Part shown: positions 51,002-60,644 of the stretch, piece by piece
Layout: each line of letters opens with the position of its first letter
Numbering within the stretch: the stretch's first letter is position 1
Assembly (NCBI RefSeq): GCF_900168265.1
Contig: NZ_FVZF01000026.1
Location: 1 to 60,899 of the forward strand
Source of the DNA: Salegentibacter salarius
Lineage (GTDB): Bacteria; Bacteroidota; Bacteroidia; Flavobacteriales; Flavobacteriaceae
Direction: 5' to 3'
DNA: 60,899 bases
The notes under the pieces: generated by a model
What the model saw: the letters and a program-made list of their open reading frames with translations, nothing else
The model's database searches: none
Told to the model about the DNA's origin: nothing
Translations under genes and position numbers: made by a program

Positions 51002-53737
51002 TTATATTTCTTTCTCTTTAAAAGGAATTTCAGGATCGCAAATTTCGATTATTAGTTTTTTTAACTCTACTTCAAATGCCTCAAGAATTTCCTTGTTTAT
51101 AGCCGTTTCTTTATTTTTTGTTCTTGGTTTATCTTTTTTTCCGAATTTCAGGAACCCGCTTTTTAAATTTTTGAATGAAATTATTCCTGCTTCTACGGGA
51201 AAATCAAGCGAATTTTGATCTTGCATCATTTTCGTATACGCCAATACCTGGAAACTTTTACTGTATTTGTCGTAATCTGAAGCGAGATCTGCCCAATCTA
51301 CAATTTCAATTTTATCCTGGGTTACCTTTCCCGTTTTATAGTCAATAATTCTGGTGATACCGTTAGTATTTTCTACCCTGTCCACCTTTCCACGCATAAA
51401 TATCGGAAAATCAAGCTTCTCTATCTTAATTTCAGATTTTAAATTTTCCTCAATTTTTAGAATTTTAACTTCTTCGGTTTTAAGTCGGTCTAGTTCCAGG
51501 TTTAAAAAGTTACGCAGATAGCGCTTGGCCACTTCATAAATTAACAGGTTTTTACCCTGGTTTACGGGCCCGTTCATATAAGATTTTTTAAACTGAAGCG
51601 TGATTTCTTCTTCGATCTTTTCTTTAAAAGCTTTAATATCTTCTGCAGTGAGCAGTTTATTCTCCAGCGGTTTGTAGAAATTTTCCAGGCTATCGTGTAC
51701 TACAGTCCCCAGTGTATTGTAAGCTACTGTTTCCTCCACTTCTTCGCTATCACGAACCCCTAGAACGTACTGCCTGTAAAAATCTAGCGGATTCCTTATG
51801 TAGGAAGTCAGAGCAGAAGGGGAGAAACCGTAAGCAGCGAGCGACTTTATTTTCTCCATAATCTGCGGGGTTTTTTTAACTTCCCGAAGTTCATTTTTAA
51901 TTGCCGGAACTTTTGGGCTCACCATAGCATGCGTGAGCTGATGCGCCGGTTGTTTCTCGATTTCCAGTTGGGTAAGAAACCTGCTTTTTTCTCCGGAATT
52001 TAACCCGTCGGTTTCTGTGTTGTAAAGCAAATGGACATTTTGAGCGCGTTGTAAAAGCCGGTAAAAGTGATAGGTATAAACCGCGTCTTTTTCTTTGTAA
52101 GTGGGCAGTTTGTAGTTTTGTTTTAGATCGAAAGGAATAAAGGAACTACCCGATTTCCCCGAAGGTAAAACCCCTTCGTTAACCGAGCAAATAATGATAT
52201 TTTTAAAATCTAAGGCACGCGACTCCAGCATTCCCATAAGCTGTAAACCTTTAAACGGCCTTCCCTGGAAATCCAGGCTTTGGGTGCTCATTATTTCTTT
52301 ATAAAACTGGTACAGCGATTTAATACTTTTTAAATGCGGATAAGCTTCATTGAGATTTTCAAGCTTATTAAATAACACATGAAAATGATATAAAAACTCC
52401 AGCCCAAGCTTATTTTCGCTGCTTTTTAAATGAATTTTGATCTGGTTTATAATTTCCTGAAAAGATTCTAATGCTTTTTTAGGCGAGTTATCCCAGCTTC
52501 TAAAACAAGCTTTTATTAAAGGTTTTGCTTCAGTAGAAAAGGAATTTATAATTTCTTCGGAAGATAGGTTTACCGTGTTCTCTGACTGAATTTTTTCGAT
52601 AAAAACCTCGGTTTCCTCCTTTAGTATTTCGTTTAAAGCAGGGTGATTGATTACCGAAATCACATCTTTATAATAATAGGCGGAACCGGTATTTTGATGA
52701 ATTTGAAACAACCTATCAAAGAGTGAAGCAATGGGGGCGTTTTTAAGCGGAAATCCCATGGTGATATTCAAATCCTGTACATTGGGTGGCAAACTGTTTA
52801 AAACCGGTAATAAGAGATCTTCTTCTCCCAGCACCACTGCAGTTTCCTGTAAGGTCTCTTCATCTAAATTAGCCAGTAATTCCCCTAGATATTTAGCCTG
52901 GCCAACATTTTTAGGAATCCCGGTAATTTGGATATTTTTAGATTTATGATACTCGTTTACATTGAGTTTTGCTTTCTTTTTTTCGTATACCGGCCAGTCT
53001 TTTAAATACTGATTTATAAAAAGGGATGCATCGTGCTGACGATCTTTTACAAAAACATCGTCCAGATCCCAATAGATCTCGGCTATATCATTTTCAAGTA
53101 AATGCTGAACAATTTTCTGTTCTGCTGTATTTAATGCGTTAAAACCAATAAAAACGTGTTTAGCGCGATTATTTTGAGCATAGGCTGCGATATTTTCTGA
53201 AGCCAGGCGATAAATTAAACCCTGGTAACCGGTATTGTTGGTAAGCAATTCTTTTTTTAAACCTTCGTAATAAGCCGGCAGACTTTTCCAAAAGGCTAAA
53301 TAATTATTAATGAGCTCTGTTTTGGGCTCCTGAATGGACCAGTGTTTTAAGTCCTGAATATCGGCCAGGTAATTAAAGAACTTTTTGTAGTCTATTAAGT
53401 AGCGATCAATTTCATTAAAATCGTGAATTAGGCTCTGCGCCCAGGCAGTAAAAGTTTCAAAATCTTCCTGTGCTTCCGCAGGAGTAATTTCTTTATAAAC
53501 CTTATAAAATTCAAATAAAGCTATGGTATTATCTACAGTTTTTGCTTCAGAAATAACTTCGGTAAATTCTTCAATACTATAAACTTTTGGAGCGAAAATA
53601 TGATGTGCCCCTAATGCTGAAAGCTCTTTTAGTAAAAAGCTTCCGGCCCTTTTACTAGGAAGGATAAAGATTGTTTCTGAAATATTTTCTTTGGAAGAAA
53701 TAAGTTCCTTTAGAACTCCTGAAATAAAAGATACCAT
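51002..53737 (-). CDS. AddB-like PD-(D/E)XK nuclease (RecB-type exonuclease subunit)
   Basis: A 911-residue protein with a UvrD-like fold lacking Walker A (FILPSKRAGSFLLKEL at the start) and a C-terminal nuclease domain whose motif TRIIDYKTGKVTQ lies near residue 795. This is the layout of AddB, partner of the AddA helicase-nuclease in double-strand-break end processing. The four Cys of the AddB iron-sulfur site are not obvious. The AddA-like gene is only 2.9 kb away, separated by ompA and kbl on the same strand. Confidence 0.85.
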   Translation of the reverse strand: MVSFISGVLKELISSKENISETIFILPSKRAGSFLLKELSALGAHHIFAPKVYSIEEFTEVISEAKTVDNTIALFEFYKVYKEITPAEAQEDFETFTAWAQSLIHDFNEIDRYLIDYKKFFNYLADIQDLKHWSIQEPKTELINNYLAFWKSLPAYYEGLKKELLTNNTGYQGLIYRLASENIAAYAQNNRAKHVFIGFNALNTAEQKIVQHLLENDIAEIYWDLDDVFVKDRQHDASLFINQYLKDWPVYEKKKAKLNVNEYHKSKNIQITGIPKNVGQAKYLGELLANLDEETLQETAVVLGEEDLLLPVLNSLPPNVQDLNITMGFPLKNAPIASLFDRLFQIHQNTGSAYYYKDVISVINHPALNEILKEETEVFIEKIQSENTVNLSSEEIINSFSTEAKPLIKACFRSWDNSPKKALESFQEIINQIKIHLKSSENKLGLEFLYHFHVLFNKLENLNEAYPHLKSIKSLYQFYKEIMSTQSLDFQGRPFKGLQLMGMLESRALDFKNIIICSVNEGVLPSGKSGSSFIPFDLKQNYKLPTYKEKDAVYTYHFYRLLQRAQNVHLLYNTETDGLNSGEKSRFLTQLEIEKQPAHQLTHAMVSPKVPAIKNELREVKKTPQIMEKIKSLAAYGFSPSALTSYIRNPLDFYRQYVLGVRDSEEVEETVAYNTLGTVVHDSLENFYKPLENKLLTAEDIKAFKEKIEEEITLQFKKSYMNGPVNQGKNLLIYEVAKRYLRNFLNLELDRLKTEEVKILKIEENLKSEIKIEKLDFPIFMRGKVDRVENTNGITRIIDYKTGKVTQDKIEIVDWADLASDYDKYSKSFQVLAYTKMMQDQNSLDFPVEAGIISFKNLKSGFLKFGKKDKPRTKNKETAINKEILEAFEVELKKLIIEICDPEIPFKEKEI

Positions 53738-53746
53738 AGCATAAAA

Positions 53747-53778
53747 ATAAAAAACGCCCCGGGAACCGAGGCGTTTTT
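53747..53778 (-). terminator. Terminator of the OmpA-family gene
   Basis: AAAAACGCC (53750-53758) and GGCGTTTTT (53770-53778), extended by CCGG/CCG inside, followed on the minus strand by a T-rich tract. It separates the strongly promoted OmpA gene from the AddB-like gene. Confidence 0.8.
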
Positions 53779-53811
53779 ATATAATAATTATCTAACTAAT
53801 TACAAGATTAA

Positions 53812-55230
53812 TTACTCCATAGAAGAATCAGAATCTTTAACTTCTTTATTCTTATCTAAAGAAATTTCTACTCTACGGTTATCTTGTCTTCCAGCTGCAG
53901 TATTGTTAGTAGCAATTGGTCTTTCTTCACCATAACCTTCAGAAGTTAATCTGCTGCTTGGTACACCATTTTCTTCTAACCACAGTTCAACTGATTGAGC
54001 ACGCTCACGAGAAAGTTTCTCGTTATAGTCAGCGCTACCAGTACTATCTGTGTGACCTTCAATATGGAAAATTGTATTTGAATATTCGTTCATGATTTCA
54101 GCAATAGACTCTAAAGCTTCTTTTGAATCATCTCTAATAGTAGCCTTGTTCAAGTCGAACAACACAGTTTTAGAATATTCGTTCAATTCAGAGATAACTT
54201 CTACGTCTGGTTCTGGACAACCATTGTTGGCTGCAGTTCCGGCAACTTCAGGACAATCATCATCCTTGTCTAAAACACCGTCATTATCCATATCTTCGTA
54301 AGGACAACCATCATTCTCAGCAGGACCTGCTTCGTTTGGACATTCGTCTTCGTTATCAGCAACTCCGTCGCCGTCAGCATCAGGACATCCATTCATTTCC
54401 ACAGAACCAGCTTCTTCTGGACATTCATCTTCTGGATCTGGAACACCATCACCGTCAGTATCAGGACATCCGTCAAATTCAGCTAAACCAGCTTCCTCAG
54501 GACAGTTATCCATACGGTCTTCGATGCCATCTCCGTCAGAATCTGGACATCCGTTAAATTCTGGTAAACCAGGAGTTTCAGGACATTCATCATCTTTATC
54601 GTAGATTCCGTCACCATCAGAGTCAGTTCCTCCAAACATGAATTTTACACCACCGGCGTGTTGAAAGTGTGTTGCACCATCAACATCAAAAACATGCTTA
54701 TAGTTAGATTCTAATGTTAACGCAATATTGTCGCTAAACCAGAAGTTTAGTCCAACCTTACCGTTTAGCGTTGCTGCATTAAGATTTGAGATAGGAGCGT
54801 CACCGTTATCAGCAATGCTAGTGTAACCACCACCAATACCAACTACAGGGTCAATCCACCCGTCATTTAGTAAAGCTCTTAAGCTGTAATTAAAAGAGCC
54901 GTCTATAGCGTAGTATGCCATTTGTGGAACTCCCATATCGCCATACTGCTCTATCTGGTTTAAAGAACCTGCAAGTTCAAATACAAAACCACTGCCAATA
55001 TAGCGACCTACTGTTAATCTTGATACAGAAGGCAAGATATTCCAGTGATCTCCAGTGTTAAAGTACTCATCAAAAGTTCCGCCTAATGGAGCATCCTCAC
55101 CGGTTGGATAGAAATCTACCGCATTGGTTTGAACCCCAATAGACCAGGGATTGTTAGCATCCTGTGCATTCATAGAAGTGATGCCCAGAACCAACATTGT
55201 AGCGAATAAAATTTTGCTAAGATGTTTCAT
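53812..55230 (-). CDS. OmpA-family outer-membrane protein with thrombospondin type 3 repeats
   Basis: A 472-residue protein: signal peptide (MKHLSKILFATMLVLGITSMNA), an 8-strand beta-barrel-like N-domain (about 25-200), five Asp-rich calcium-binding TSP3-type repeats (about 203-339) and a C-terminal OmpA domain with FDLNKATIRDDSKEALESIA and IEGHTDSTGSADYNEKLS, which binds peptidoglycan. The frame opens at a TTG two codons earlier; the ATG at 55230 gives a normal signal peptide. Strong promoter and terminator mark it as an abundant single-gene unit. Confidence 0.95.
   Translation of the reverse strand: MKHLSKILFATMLVLGITSMNAQDANNPWSIGVQTNAVDFYPTGEDAPLGGTFDEYFNTGDHWNILPSVSRLTVGRYIGSGFVFELAGSLNQIEQYGDMGVPQMAYYAIDGSFNYSLRALLNDGWIDPVVGIGGGYTSIADNGDAPISNLNAATLNGKVGLNFWFSDNIALTLESNYKHVFDVDGATHFQHAGGVKFMFGGTDSDGDGIYDKDDECPETPGLPEFNGCPDSDGDGIEDRMDNCPEEAGLAEFDGCPDTDGDGVPDPEDECPEEAGSVEMNGCPDADGDGVADNEDECPNEAGPAENDGCPYEDMDNDGVLDKDDDCPEVAGTAANNGCPEPDVEVISELNEYSKTVLFDLNKATIRDDSKEALESIAEIMNEYSNTIFHIEGHTDSTGSADYNEKLSRERAQSVELWLEENGVPSSRLTSEGYGEERPIATNNTAAGRQDNRRVEISLDKNKEVKDSDSSME
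54214..54624 (-). repeat. Five in-frame 81-base TSP3 repeats within the OmpA gene
   Basis: Units of 27 residues (the last 29) each run D-x-DGDG ... DxCPE ... NGCP. At the DNA level the units are similar but not identical, so recombination between them could change the repeat number. Confidence 0.85.
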
Positions 55231-55264
55231 ATTCAATAGTTTAGTTTTAAGTGTTAATTGTTAA

Positions 55265-55295
55265 CAAAAGTAGACTGTTAAAGCTTATTGGCAAA
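55265..55295 (-). promoter_or_regulatory. Promoter of the OmpA-family gene
   Basis: On the minus strand: TTTG (55292-55295), 19 bases, TACTTTTG (55265-55272). Both boxes match the Bacteroidota consensus, the best promoter in the window, with the ATG about 35 bases further on. Confidence 0.75.
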
Positions 55296-55421
55296 GCATA
55301 AAATAATAAAGTTTTCTTAATAAACCCTTGAATAGTCTCGTTTTTGAGGGCTTTTTAAGAATTGTAAAGCTTTATTTTTAGCGAAATATTAATATGCCAA
55401 CACCAATTTAACTTCCTGGGT

Positions 55422-56615
55422 TTAAATTACTCCTAATTCTTTCCCAACCCTTGTAAATGCTTCAATAGCCTTATCTAAATGTTCCTGTTCGTGAGCTGCA
55501 GAGAGCTGTACTCTAATTCTCGCCTTTTCTTTTGGAACCACCGGATAAAAGAATCCAATTACATAAATACCTTCTTCCAGTAACCTGTCTGCCATTTTTT
55601 GAGATAATTTGGCATCATATAGCATTACGGGAACTATTGCTGATTCTCCATCTATAATATCAAAACCGGCATCTTTAATTCCCTGTTTAAAATATTTAGT
55701 GTTGCTCTTTAGTTTTTCACGCAAACTGCTGTCATTCTCTAACATATCAAAGACCTTGATAGAGGCTCCTACAATAGAGGGCGCTAACGAATTTGAGAAC
55801 AAGTATGGTCTTGAACGCTGTCTTAATAACTCTATAATTTCTTTTTTAGCCGTTGTGTAACCGCCCATTGCGCCACCAAGTGCTTTTCCCAGAGTTCCTG
55901 TAATAATATCCACTCTGTCCATCACTCCTTTTTCTTCCAGGGTGCCAATTCCTTTTTCTCCAATAAATCCGGTAGCGTGGCATTCGTCTATCATTACTAG
56001 TGCGTCATATTTATCGGCTAAATCGCAAATTTCATCTAGTGGTGCCACAAGCCCGTCCATTGAGAAAACACCATCGGTTACAATAAGCTTAAATCTTGCT
56101 CCTTTCTCATTGGCGTCTTTAAGTTGTTTTTCTAAATCGGCCATATCACCGTTTTGGTAACGATATCTTGCCGCTTTACATAAACGTACTCCGTCAATAA
56201 TAGAAGCGTGGTTTAATGAATCTGAAATTATTGCGTCTTCTTTGGTTAAAAGCGGTTCAAAAATTCCACCATTCGCATCAAAACACGCAGCATAAAGTAT
56301 AGTGTCTTCTGTTCCGTAGAAATCGGCTATTTTTTGCTCCAGTTCTTTATGAATATCCTGGGTTCCACAAATAAACCTAACACTAGACATTCCAAAACCG
56401 TGGGTGTCCATCGTGTCTTTTGCGGCTTTTATAACTTCTGGGTGGGAGGATAATCCTAAATAATTATTGGCACAAAAGTTAATCACTTCCTGCCCGGTAG
56501 AAATTTTGATTACCGCATCCTGTGGGCCGGTAATTATTCGTTCTTTTTTAAAAAGGCCGTCTTCTTTAATCTGTTCCAGCTCTTTTTCTAAATGTTGTTT
56601 TATTGATCCGTACAT
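55422..56615 (-). CDS. kbl: Glycine C-acetyltransferase (2-amino-3-ketobutyrate CoA ligase)
   Basis: A 397-residue fold-type I PLP enzyme joining glycine and acetyl-CoA, the second step of threonine breakdown. [28 protein letters not shown] and the PLP Lys in [16 protein letters not shown] are diagnostic, and the length is exact for Kbl. The partner threonine dehydrogenase is not in the window. It starts 30 bases after the AddA-like gene ends, so the two may be co-transcribed. Confidence 0.95.
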   Translation of the reverse strand: MYGSIKQHLEKELEQIKEDGLFKKERIITGPQDAVIKISTGQEVINFCANNYLGLSSHPEVIKAAKDTMDTHGFGMSSVRFICGTQDIHKELEQKIADFYGTEDTILYAACFDANGGIFEPLLTKEDAIISDSLNHASIIDGVRLCKAARYRYQNGDMADLEKQLKDANEKGARFKLIVTDGVFSMDGLVAPLDEICDLADKYDALVMIDECHATGFIGEKGIGTLEEKGVMDRVDIITGTLGKALGGAMGGYTTAKKEIIELLRQRSRPYLFSNSLAPSIVGASIKVFDMLENDSSLREKLKSNTKYFKQGIKDAGFDIIDGESAIVPVMLYDAKLSQKMADRLLEEGIYVIGFFYPVVPKEKARIRVQLSAAHEQEHLDKAIEAFTRVGKELGVI

Positions 56616-56645
56616 AATTCTATTTTTTACAAACTTACATTTCTT

Positions 56646-59600
56646 TTAAACAAGGCGCACTTTAAGCGCTTTATTTGTATAAACAAGGTTTTTGCTTCCT
56701 ATGCTGTAGCCCATGTCTTCTAAAACCGCGGCATACGTATTAATTTGTGTTTCGTGAGCGGTATCAAATTTTCCGGTTTTATAATCTATAATATTCACCG
56801 TGTTTCCTACAAAATTAATGCGGTCTGGCCTTAATCTTTTGCCTGCGGGAGTTAAAATGTCACGCTCATTATAATTTTTAGCTTCTTCGGTGTAAAATGC
56901 TGAAAGCTGTGGATGATCAGTTATTTCAAGAAGCAATTTTTCTATTTTTTCTGCAGAATCTTTAGTGATGATCCCATCGTTTATAGCTTGAGCAACCACA
57001 GGTATTACCTGAACCTTATAATTTATTTGCGCCAATAATTCGTGCAGAATTTCTCCTTTTTCTATGGCTTCTTCCTGTTTACTGTCCCATAGCATTCCCG
57101 ATTTCGTAACGATATTTACCGCTTTATTTTGCGTGGCTGAAGAATAGAATGTTTCTGAAATAATATTTTCTGAATGACTTTCTTCTGAAATTTCCGGGCT
57201 TCCAATTTCACCAAATTCATAAGTATTGATATTGGCATCCCATCTTCCAATTTCTTTTAAAAAGCCTATTAGCAAGCCTGAAGTCTTATAAGCTTTTTCA
57301 TTTCCTTTTGCATCTATTTCTTTTTTGCTTAGCAAATACAGCTGTTGTGAAGCTCGGGTGCAGGCTACATAAAGTACATTTAAAGTATCGAGTTCTTTTT
57401 GATGAATCAACTCCGAATAAATATCTGAAGCTTTTGGGCCCCAATTCAGCATTTTATCTGATGCACTCAGGTAATTCATAGGAATTTCATCTAATGGCGG
57501 CTCCATTGGTAACCAAAGTGAATCCATACGCGTGCTTTTGGAATCGGAATTCGCATAAGGATAGATCACCACCGGAAATTCGAGGCCTTTAGATTTATGA
57601 ATGGTCATTATTTGAACCGCATCTTCAGCCTTGGGAACTACAATGCTTAGATTTTCTATTTCCTGTTTCCATAAATCGATAAAATCGGCTATGCCGACAG
57701 TGGCTTTTTGAGTACTTTCAAAGATGAAATCGAGAAAAAACTGAACATAAGCATTAGAAGTTTCTACCAGGGAAAAGCTTCGAATAATATATTCTGCGGC
57801 TTCGTAAACCGAAAGTTGCTTTATTTCATCCAGGTCAAAATTTATATCATACTCTTTCAACCAATTAAAAAATGCTTTTCCGTCTTTTGATAAATTGGAT
57901 GAGATTATGGGGTAGCGGTTTTCTATTTCTAGAAACTCGGCCAGGAAATCAAAAAGTTCCAGCTTTAAGGTGTTGTCTTTAGGACTTAAAGAAAATTCAA
58001 GCAAATGAGCGATAAAATTTACTTCAGGAGAATTGGCCACAAGTAAAGTTTCCGAAGAAACTACCGGAATATTTTGTTCGCTTAAATAATTCGCAATAGT
58101 TACTCCTTCCTTCTTTTTACGGGTTAAAATGCAGATATCCCCCTTTCTGAAGTTTTTCTGCTCCAGGTTTTGAATTATTTCCAGGATTTTCTCAGGATAA
58201 ATCTCATGTTCTTCGGAAGCATTTTCAGCTTCAATAAAATCGATATTTACATAGCCAAAGTCACCAGCCTGCGGATTTTGCTTGCTTTCCTGAAATAAAC
58301 TGGAATAGGAGAGATGTTGTAAAGTGCCCGCTGCATAACTGAATAAACTATTGTTGAAGTTTACAATCTGGCTTCCGCTGCGGTAATTATTGGGCAGGTT
58401 TTCTACCCGTTTTTTAATACTAAACGGATTGGTTTCTAAACACAGGTCTATAAATTGCTCGGCTTTTCCACCGCGCCACCTGTAAATTGACTGTTTAGCG
58501 TCACCTACCAGCATAGCACTTGCCGGATCTCCTGGGTTTTCAGAAGAAAGTTTATTATCTATTAGCGGAATTAAGTTTTCCCACTGCATCTGCGAGGTAT
58601 CCTGAAACTCGTCTATAAAATAATTCTGATAACGTTCGCCAAGTCTTTCGTAAATAAATGGTGCGGGCTGGTCTTTAATCTGGGCGCTAATTTTAGGGTT
58701 GAATTCTGAAATTAGAATTAGGTTGCGCTCCTTTTTGATAAGCTCCACTTCCTGGTTTATCGCGTTAAGCAGTGAAAGTTGAGTGAGGTTTTTTCTAATT
58801 GCTTCAAGAAAATCAAGGTTTAGGTAGGCTCTTTTTGAAATTTCAAAAAGGCTAACTATTAAAGATTGAATACTGTCCAACGCATCCTTTACCGCCTGAT
58901 TTTTATTTGATTTTGTGTAAAGTGGAGCGTTTTCCAGCTTTAACATCCAGGCTTTTTCAAATCCGTCTATAGATTTTTGATCTCTTAGCTTCACAAAATG
59001 TTTATAAACGTATCCGCCGCTAAAGTCTTTTTCTTCAATATTATTACTTTCAACAAGGTCAAAAAATTCAGTACTGGTTTCCGCAATTATAGCTTCAGTC
59101 TTTTTAATTTCTGAACTTATCTTCTCCTTAAATTTCCGGAAATCTTCAGTGGTTTTTCCCTTGAGTTTCTTTAAAGCTTCCTGGTGGTTTTCGCCAATAA
59201 GTAATTCAGAGATTTCAAAAAGATCTTTTGCGATATCCCAGCTTTTATCGTCGTCGGTTTTACTTATGGCAAAAGCAACAAGTACTTTTGTAAGATCTTT
59301 ATCTGTGCCGGCTTTACTAATAAGCCTATCTACGGCTTCCATTAAAATTTGCCGCGTGTTTAGAGCAATCTCAAAATTTACCGGTAATCCCAGGTCTTTA
59401 GCAAAAGTTCTAAGAACCCTGTGGGTAAACCCATCTATGGTAGAAACTTCAAAAGCAGCATAATTATGGATAATGCTTTTTAGGATCTTTGCGGCTTTAG
59501 TTTTAAGCTCTGCTTCAGATAAATTGGTTTCTTCAGCAATAATTTTAAAAAGCGGATTGTTTTTAGCCGAAGTTTTTTCAGCAGTAAAACCTCTCAAACT

Positions 59601-59777
59601 ACTTATAATCCTGGACTTCATTTCGTCTACCGCCTTATTTGTAAACGTAATAGCTAAAATGTTTTTATAAGCATCGGTTTTTTCGCTTTTGAATAAAAGA
59701 AGCAAATATTCTTTAACCAGGGTAAAAGTTTTCCCCGATCCTGCGGAAGCATTGTAAATGGTAAAATTGTTAGTCAA
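56646..59777 (-). CDS. AddA-like UvrD/RecB helicase-nuclease
   Basis: A 1043-residue protein: Walker A ASAGSGKTFTL (residues 10-20), Walker B/Q-motif block YFIDEFQDTSQMQWENLIPL, RWRGGKAEQF, the helicase motif TIHKSKGLEFPVVIYPYA, and a C-terminal PD-(D/E)XK nuclease with VNIIDYKTGKFD (about residue 995). This is the AddA architecture: motor plus nuclease for recombination at DNA ends. No ATG lies near the N-terminus and an in-frame stop precedes by two codons, so the TTG at 59777 is almost certainly the start. Confidence 0.93.
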   Translation of the reverse strand: MTNNFTIYNASAGSGKTFTLVKEYLLLLFKSEKTDAYKNILAITFTNKAVDEMKSRIISSLRGFTAEKTSAKNNPLFKIIAEETNLSEAELKTKAAKILKSIIHNYAAFEVSTIDGFTHRVLRTFAKDLGLPVNFEIALNTRQILMEAVDRLISKAGTDKDLTKVLVAFAISKTDDDKSWDIAKDLFEISELLIGENHQEALKKLKGKTTEDFRKFKEKISSEIKKTEAIIAETSTEFFDLVESNNIEEKDFSGGYVYKHFVKLRDQKSIDGFEKAWMLKLENAPLYTKSNKNQAVKDALDSIQSLIVSLFEISKRAYLNLDFLEAIRKNLTQLSLLNAINQEVELIKKERNLILISEFNPKISAQIKDQPAPFIYERLGERYQNYFIDEFQDTSQMQWENLIPLIDNKLSSENPGDPASAMLVGDAKQSIYRWRGGKAEQFIDLCLETNPFSIKKRVENLPNNYRSGSQIVNFNNSLFSYAAGTLQHLSYSSLFQESKQNPQAGDFGYVNIDFIEAENASEEHEIYPEKILEIIQNLEQKNFRKGDICILTRKKKEGVTIANYLSEQNIPVVSSETLLVANSPEVNFIAHLLEFSLSPKDNTLKLELFDFLAEFLEIENRYPIISSNLSKDGKAFFNWLKEYDINFDLDEIKQLSVYEAAEYIIRSFSLVETSNAYVQFFLDFIFESTQKATVGIADFIDLWKQEIENLSIVVPKAEDAVQIMTIHKSKGLEFPVVIYPYANSDSKSTRMDSLWLPMEPPLDEIPMNYLSASDKMLNWGPKASDIYSELIHQKELDTLNVLYVACTRASQQLYLLSKKEIDAKGNEKAYKTSGLLIGFLKEIGRWDANINTYEFGEIGSPEISEESHSENIISETFYSSATQNKAVNIVTKSGMLWDSKQEEAIEKGEILHELLAQINYKVQVIPVVAQAINDGIITKDSAEKIEKLLLEITDHPQLSAFYTEEAKNYNERDILTPAGKRLRPDRINFVGNTVNIIDYKTGKFDTAHETQINTYAAVLEDMGYSIGSKNLVYTNKALKVRLV

Positions 59778-59897
59778 AAACGCTTATATTTTAAGGAGAT
59801 TATGAATTTTAAAGGTAAAATAAAAATGTTTGGTGTTCTGTATAGGCTTTTAAGTATTTTATAACACTAAAATGTTTTTATTAAATAGCTTAATACC

Positions 59898-59905
59898 TAA
59901 ATTTG
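59898..59905 (+). promoter_or_regulatory. Probable -7 box for sodB
   Basis: TAAATTTG matches TAnnTTTG 38 bases before the ATG at 59944; the -33 box is not clear. Confidence 0.45.
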
Positions 59906-59943
59906 AGTGAATTTAATACTAATTACTAAAAAAATATATACAA

Positions 59944-60552
59944 ATGGCTTTTGAGTTACCAAAGTTAAAATATGCTTTTGATGCATTAGAACCACATATA
60001 GATGCGAAAACCATGGAAATTCACCACGGTAAGCACCACGCAGGTTATACTAAGAAATTAAACGCTGCAATTGAAGGCACCGACCTTGAGGGTAAAACTA
60101 TAGAGAATATCCTTGAAAATCTTGATAAGTCCAATACCGCTGTAAGAAATAACGGTGGCGGATTTTATAACCACAGATTATTCTGGGAAATCATGTCTCC
60201 AGATGGCGGCGGAAAACCAGAAGGCGATCTTGCGAAAGCAATAGATAACGCATTTGGTTCTTTTGAAGCTTTTAAAGATGAATTTTCTAAAGCGGCCGCA
60301 GGACAGTTTGGTTCTGGATGGGCGTGGCTTTGCGTTCACGAAGGTGGAAAAGTAGAAATTTGCTCTACAGCAAATCAGGATAACCCATTAATGCCAGGAA
60401 TTGGCTGTGGAGGAACTCCAATTTTAGGAATTGATGTTTGGGAGCACGCATACTACCTGAATTACCAAAACCGCCGTCCAGATTATATTGAAGCTTTCTT
60501 TAATGTAATTGACTGGAAAGAAGTTGGAAGTAGATATGCCAAGCAGAAGTAA
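59944..60552 (+). CDS. sodB: Superoxide dismutase, Fe/Mn family
   Basis: A 202-residue cytoplasmic SOD. Metal ligands are His27-region (HHGKHHAGY), the His in FYNHRLFWE, and DVWEHAYY (Asp and His). The GGGFYNH segment and the Gln in [10 protein letters not shown] are more typical of Mn or cambialistic enzymes than of strict Fe-SODs, so the metal is uncertain; the gene symbol follows common usage. Monocistronic with its own terminator. Confidence 0.95.
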   Translation: MAFELPKLKYAFDALEPHIDAKTMEIHHGKHHAGYTKKLNAAIEGTDLEGKTIENILENLDKSNTAVRNNGGGFYNHRLFWEIMSPDGGGKPEGDLAKAIDNAFGSFEAFKDEFSKAAAGQFGSGWAWLCVHEGGKVEICSTANQDNPLMPGIGCGGTPILGIDVWEHAYYLNYQNRRPDYIEAFFNVIDWKEVGSRYAKQK

Positions 60553-60581
60553 TAATTAATTATTTCTATATAAATTAAAAG

Positions 60582-60608
60582 AGGCTGTCTGAAAAGGCAG
60601 CCTTTTTT
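60582..60608 (+). terminator. Terminator of sodB
   Basis: AGGCTGTCT-gaaa-AGGCAGCCT with a T6 run; the one irregular pair is U-G in the plus-strand RNA. It also marks the left border region of the IS element that follows. Confidence 0.8.
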
Positions 60609-60644
60609 GTTGTATTATTTTCTGGTTTTTAGTATTTTCATGTA

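Noticed and set aside
54336-54557. 73-residue plus-strand ORF across the TSP3 repeats of the OmpA gene
   Set aside because: The repeated RQHQDI-type pattern is just the antisense translation of the 81-base repeats.
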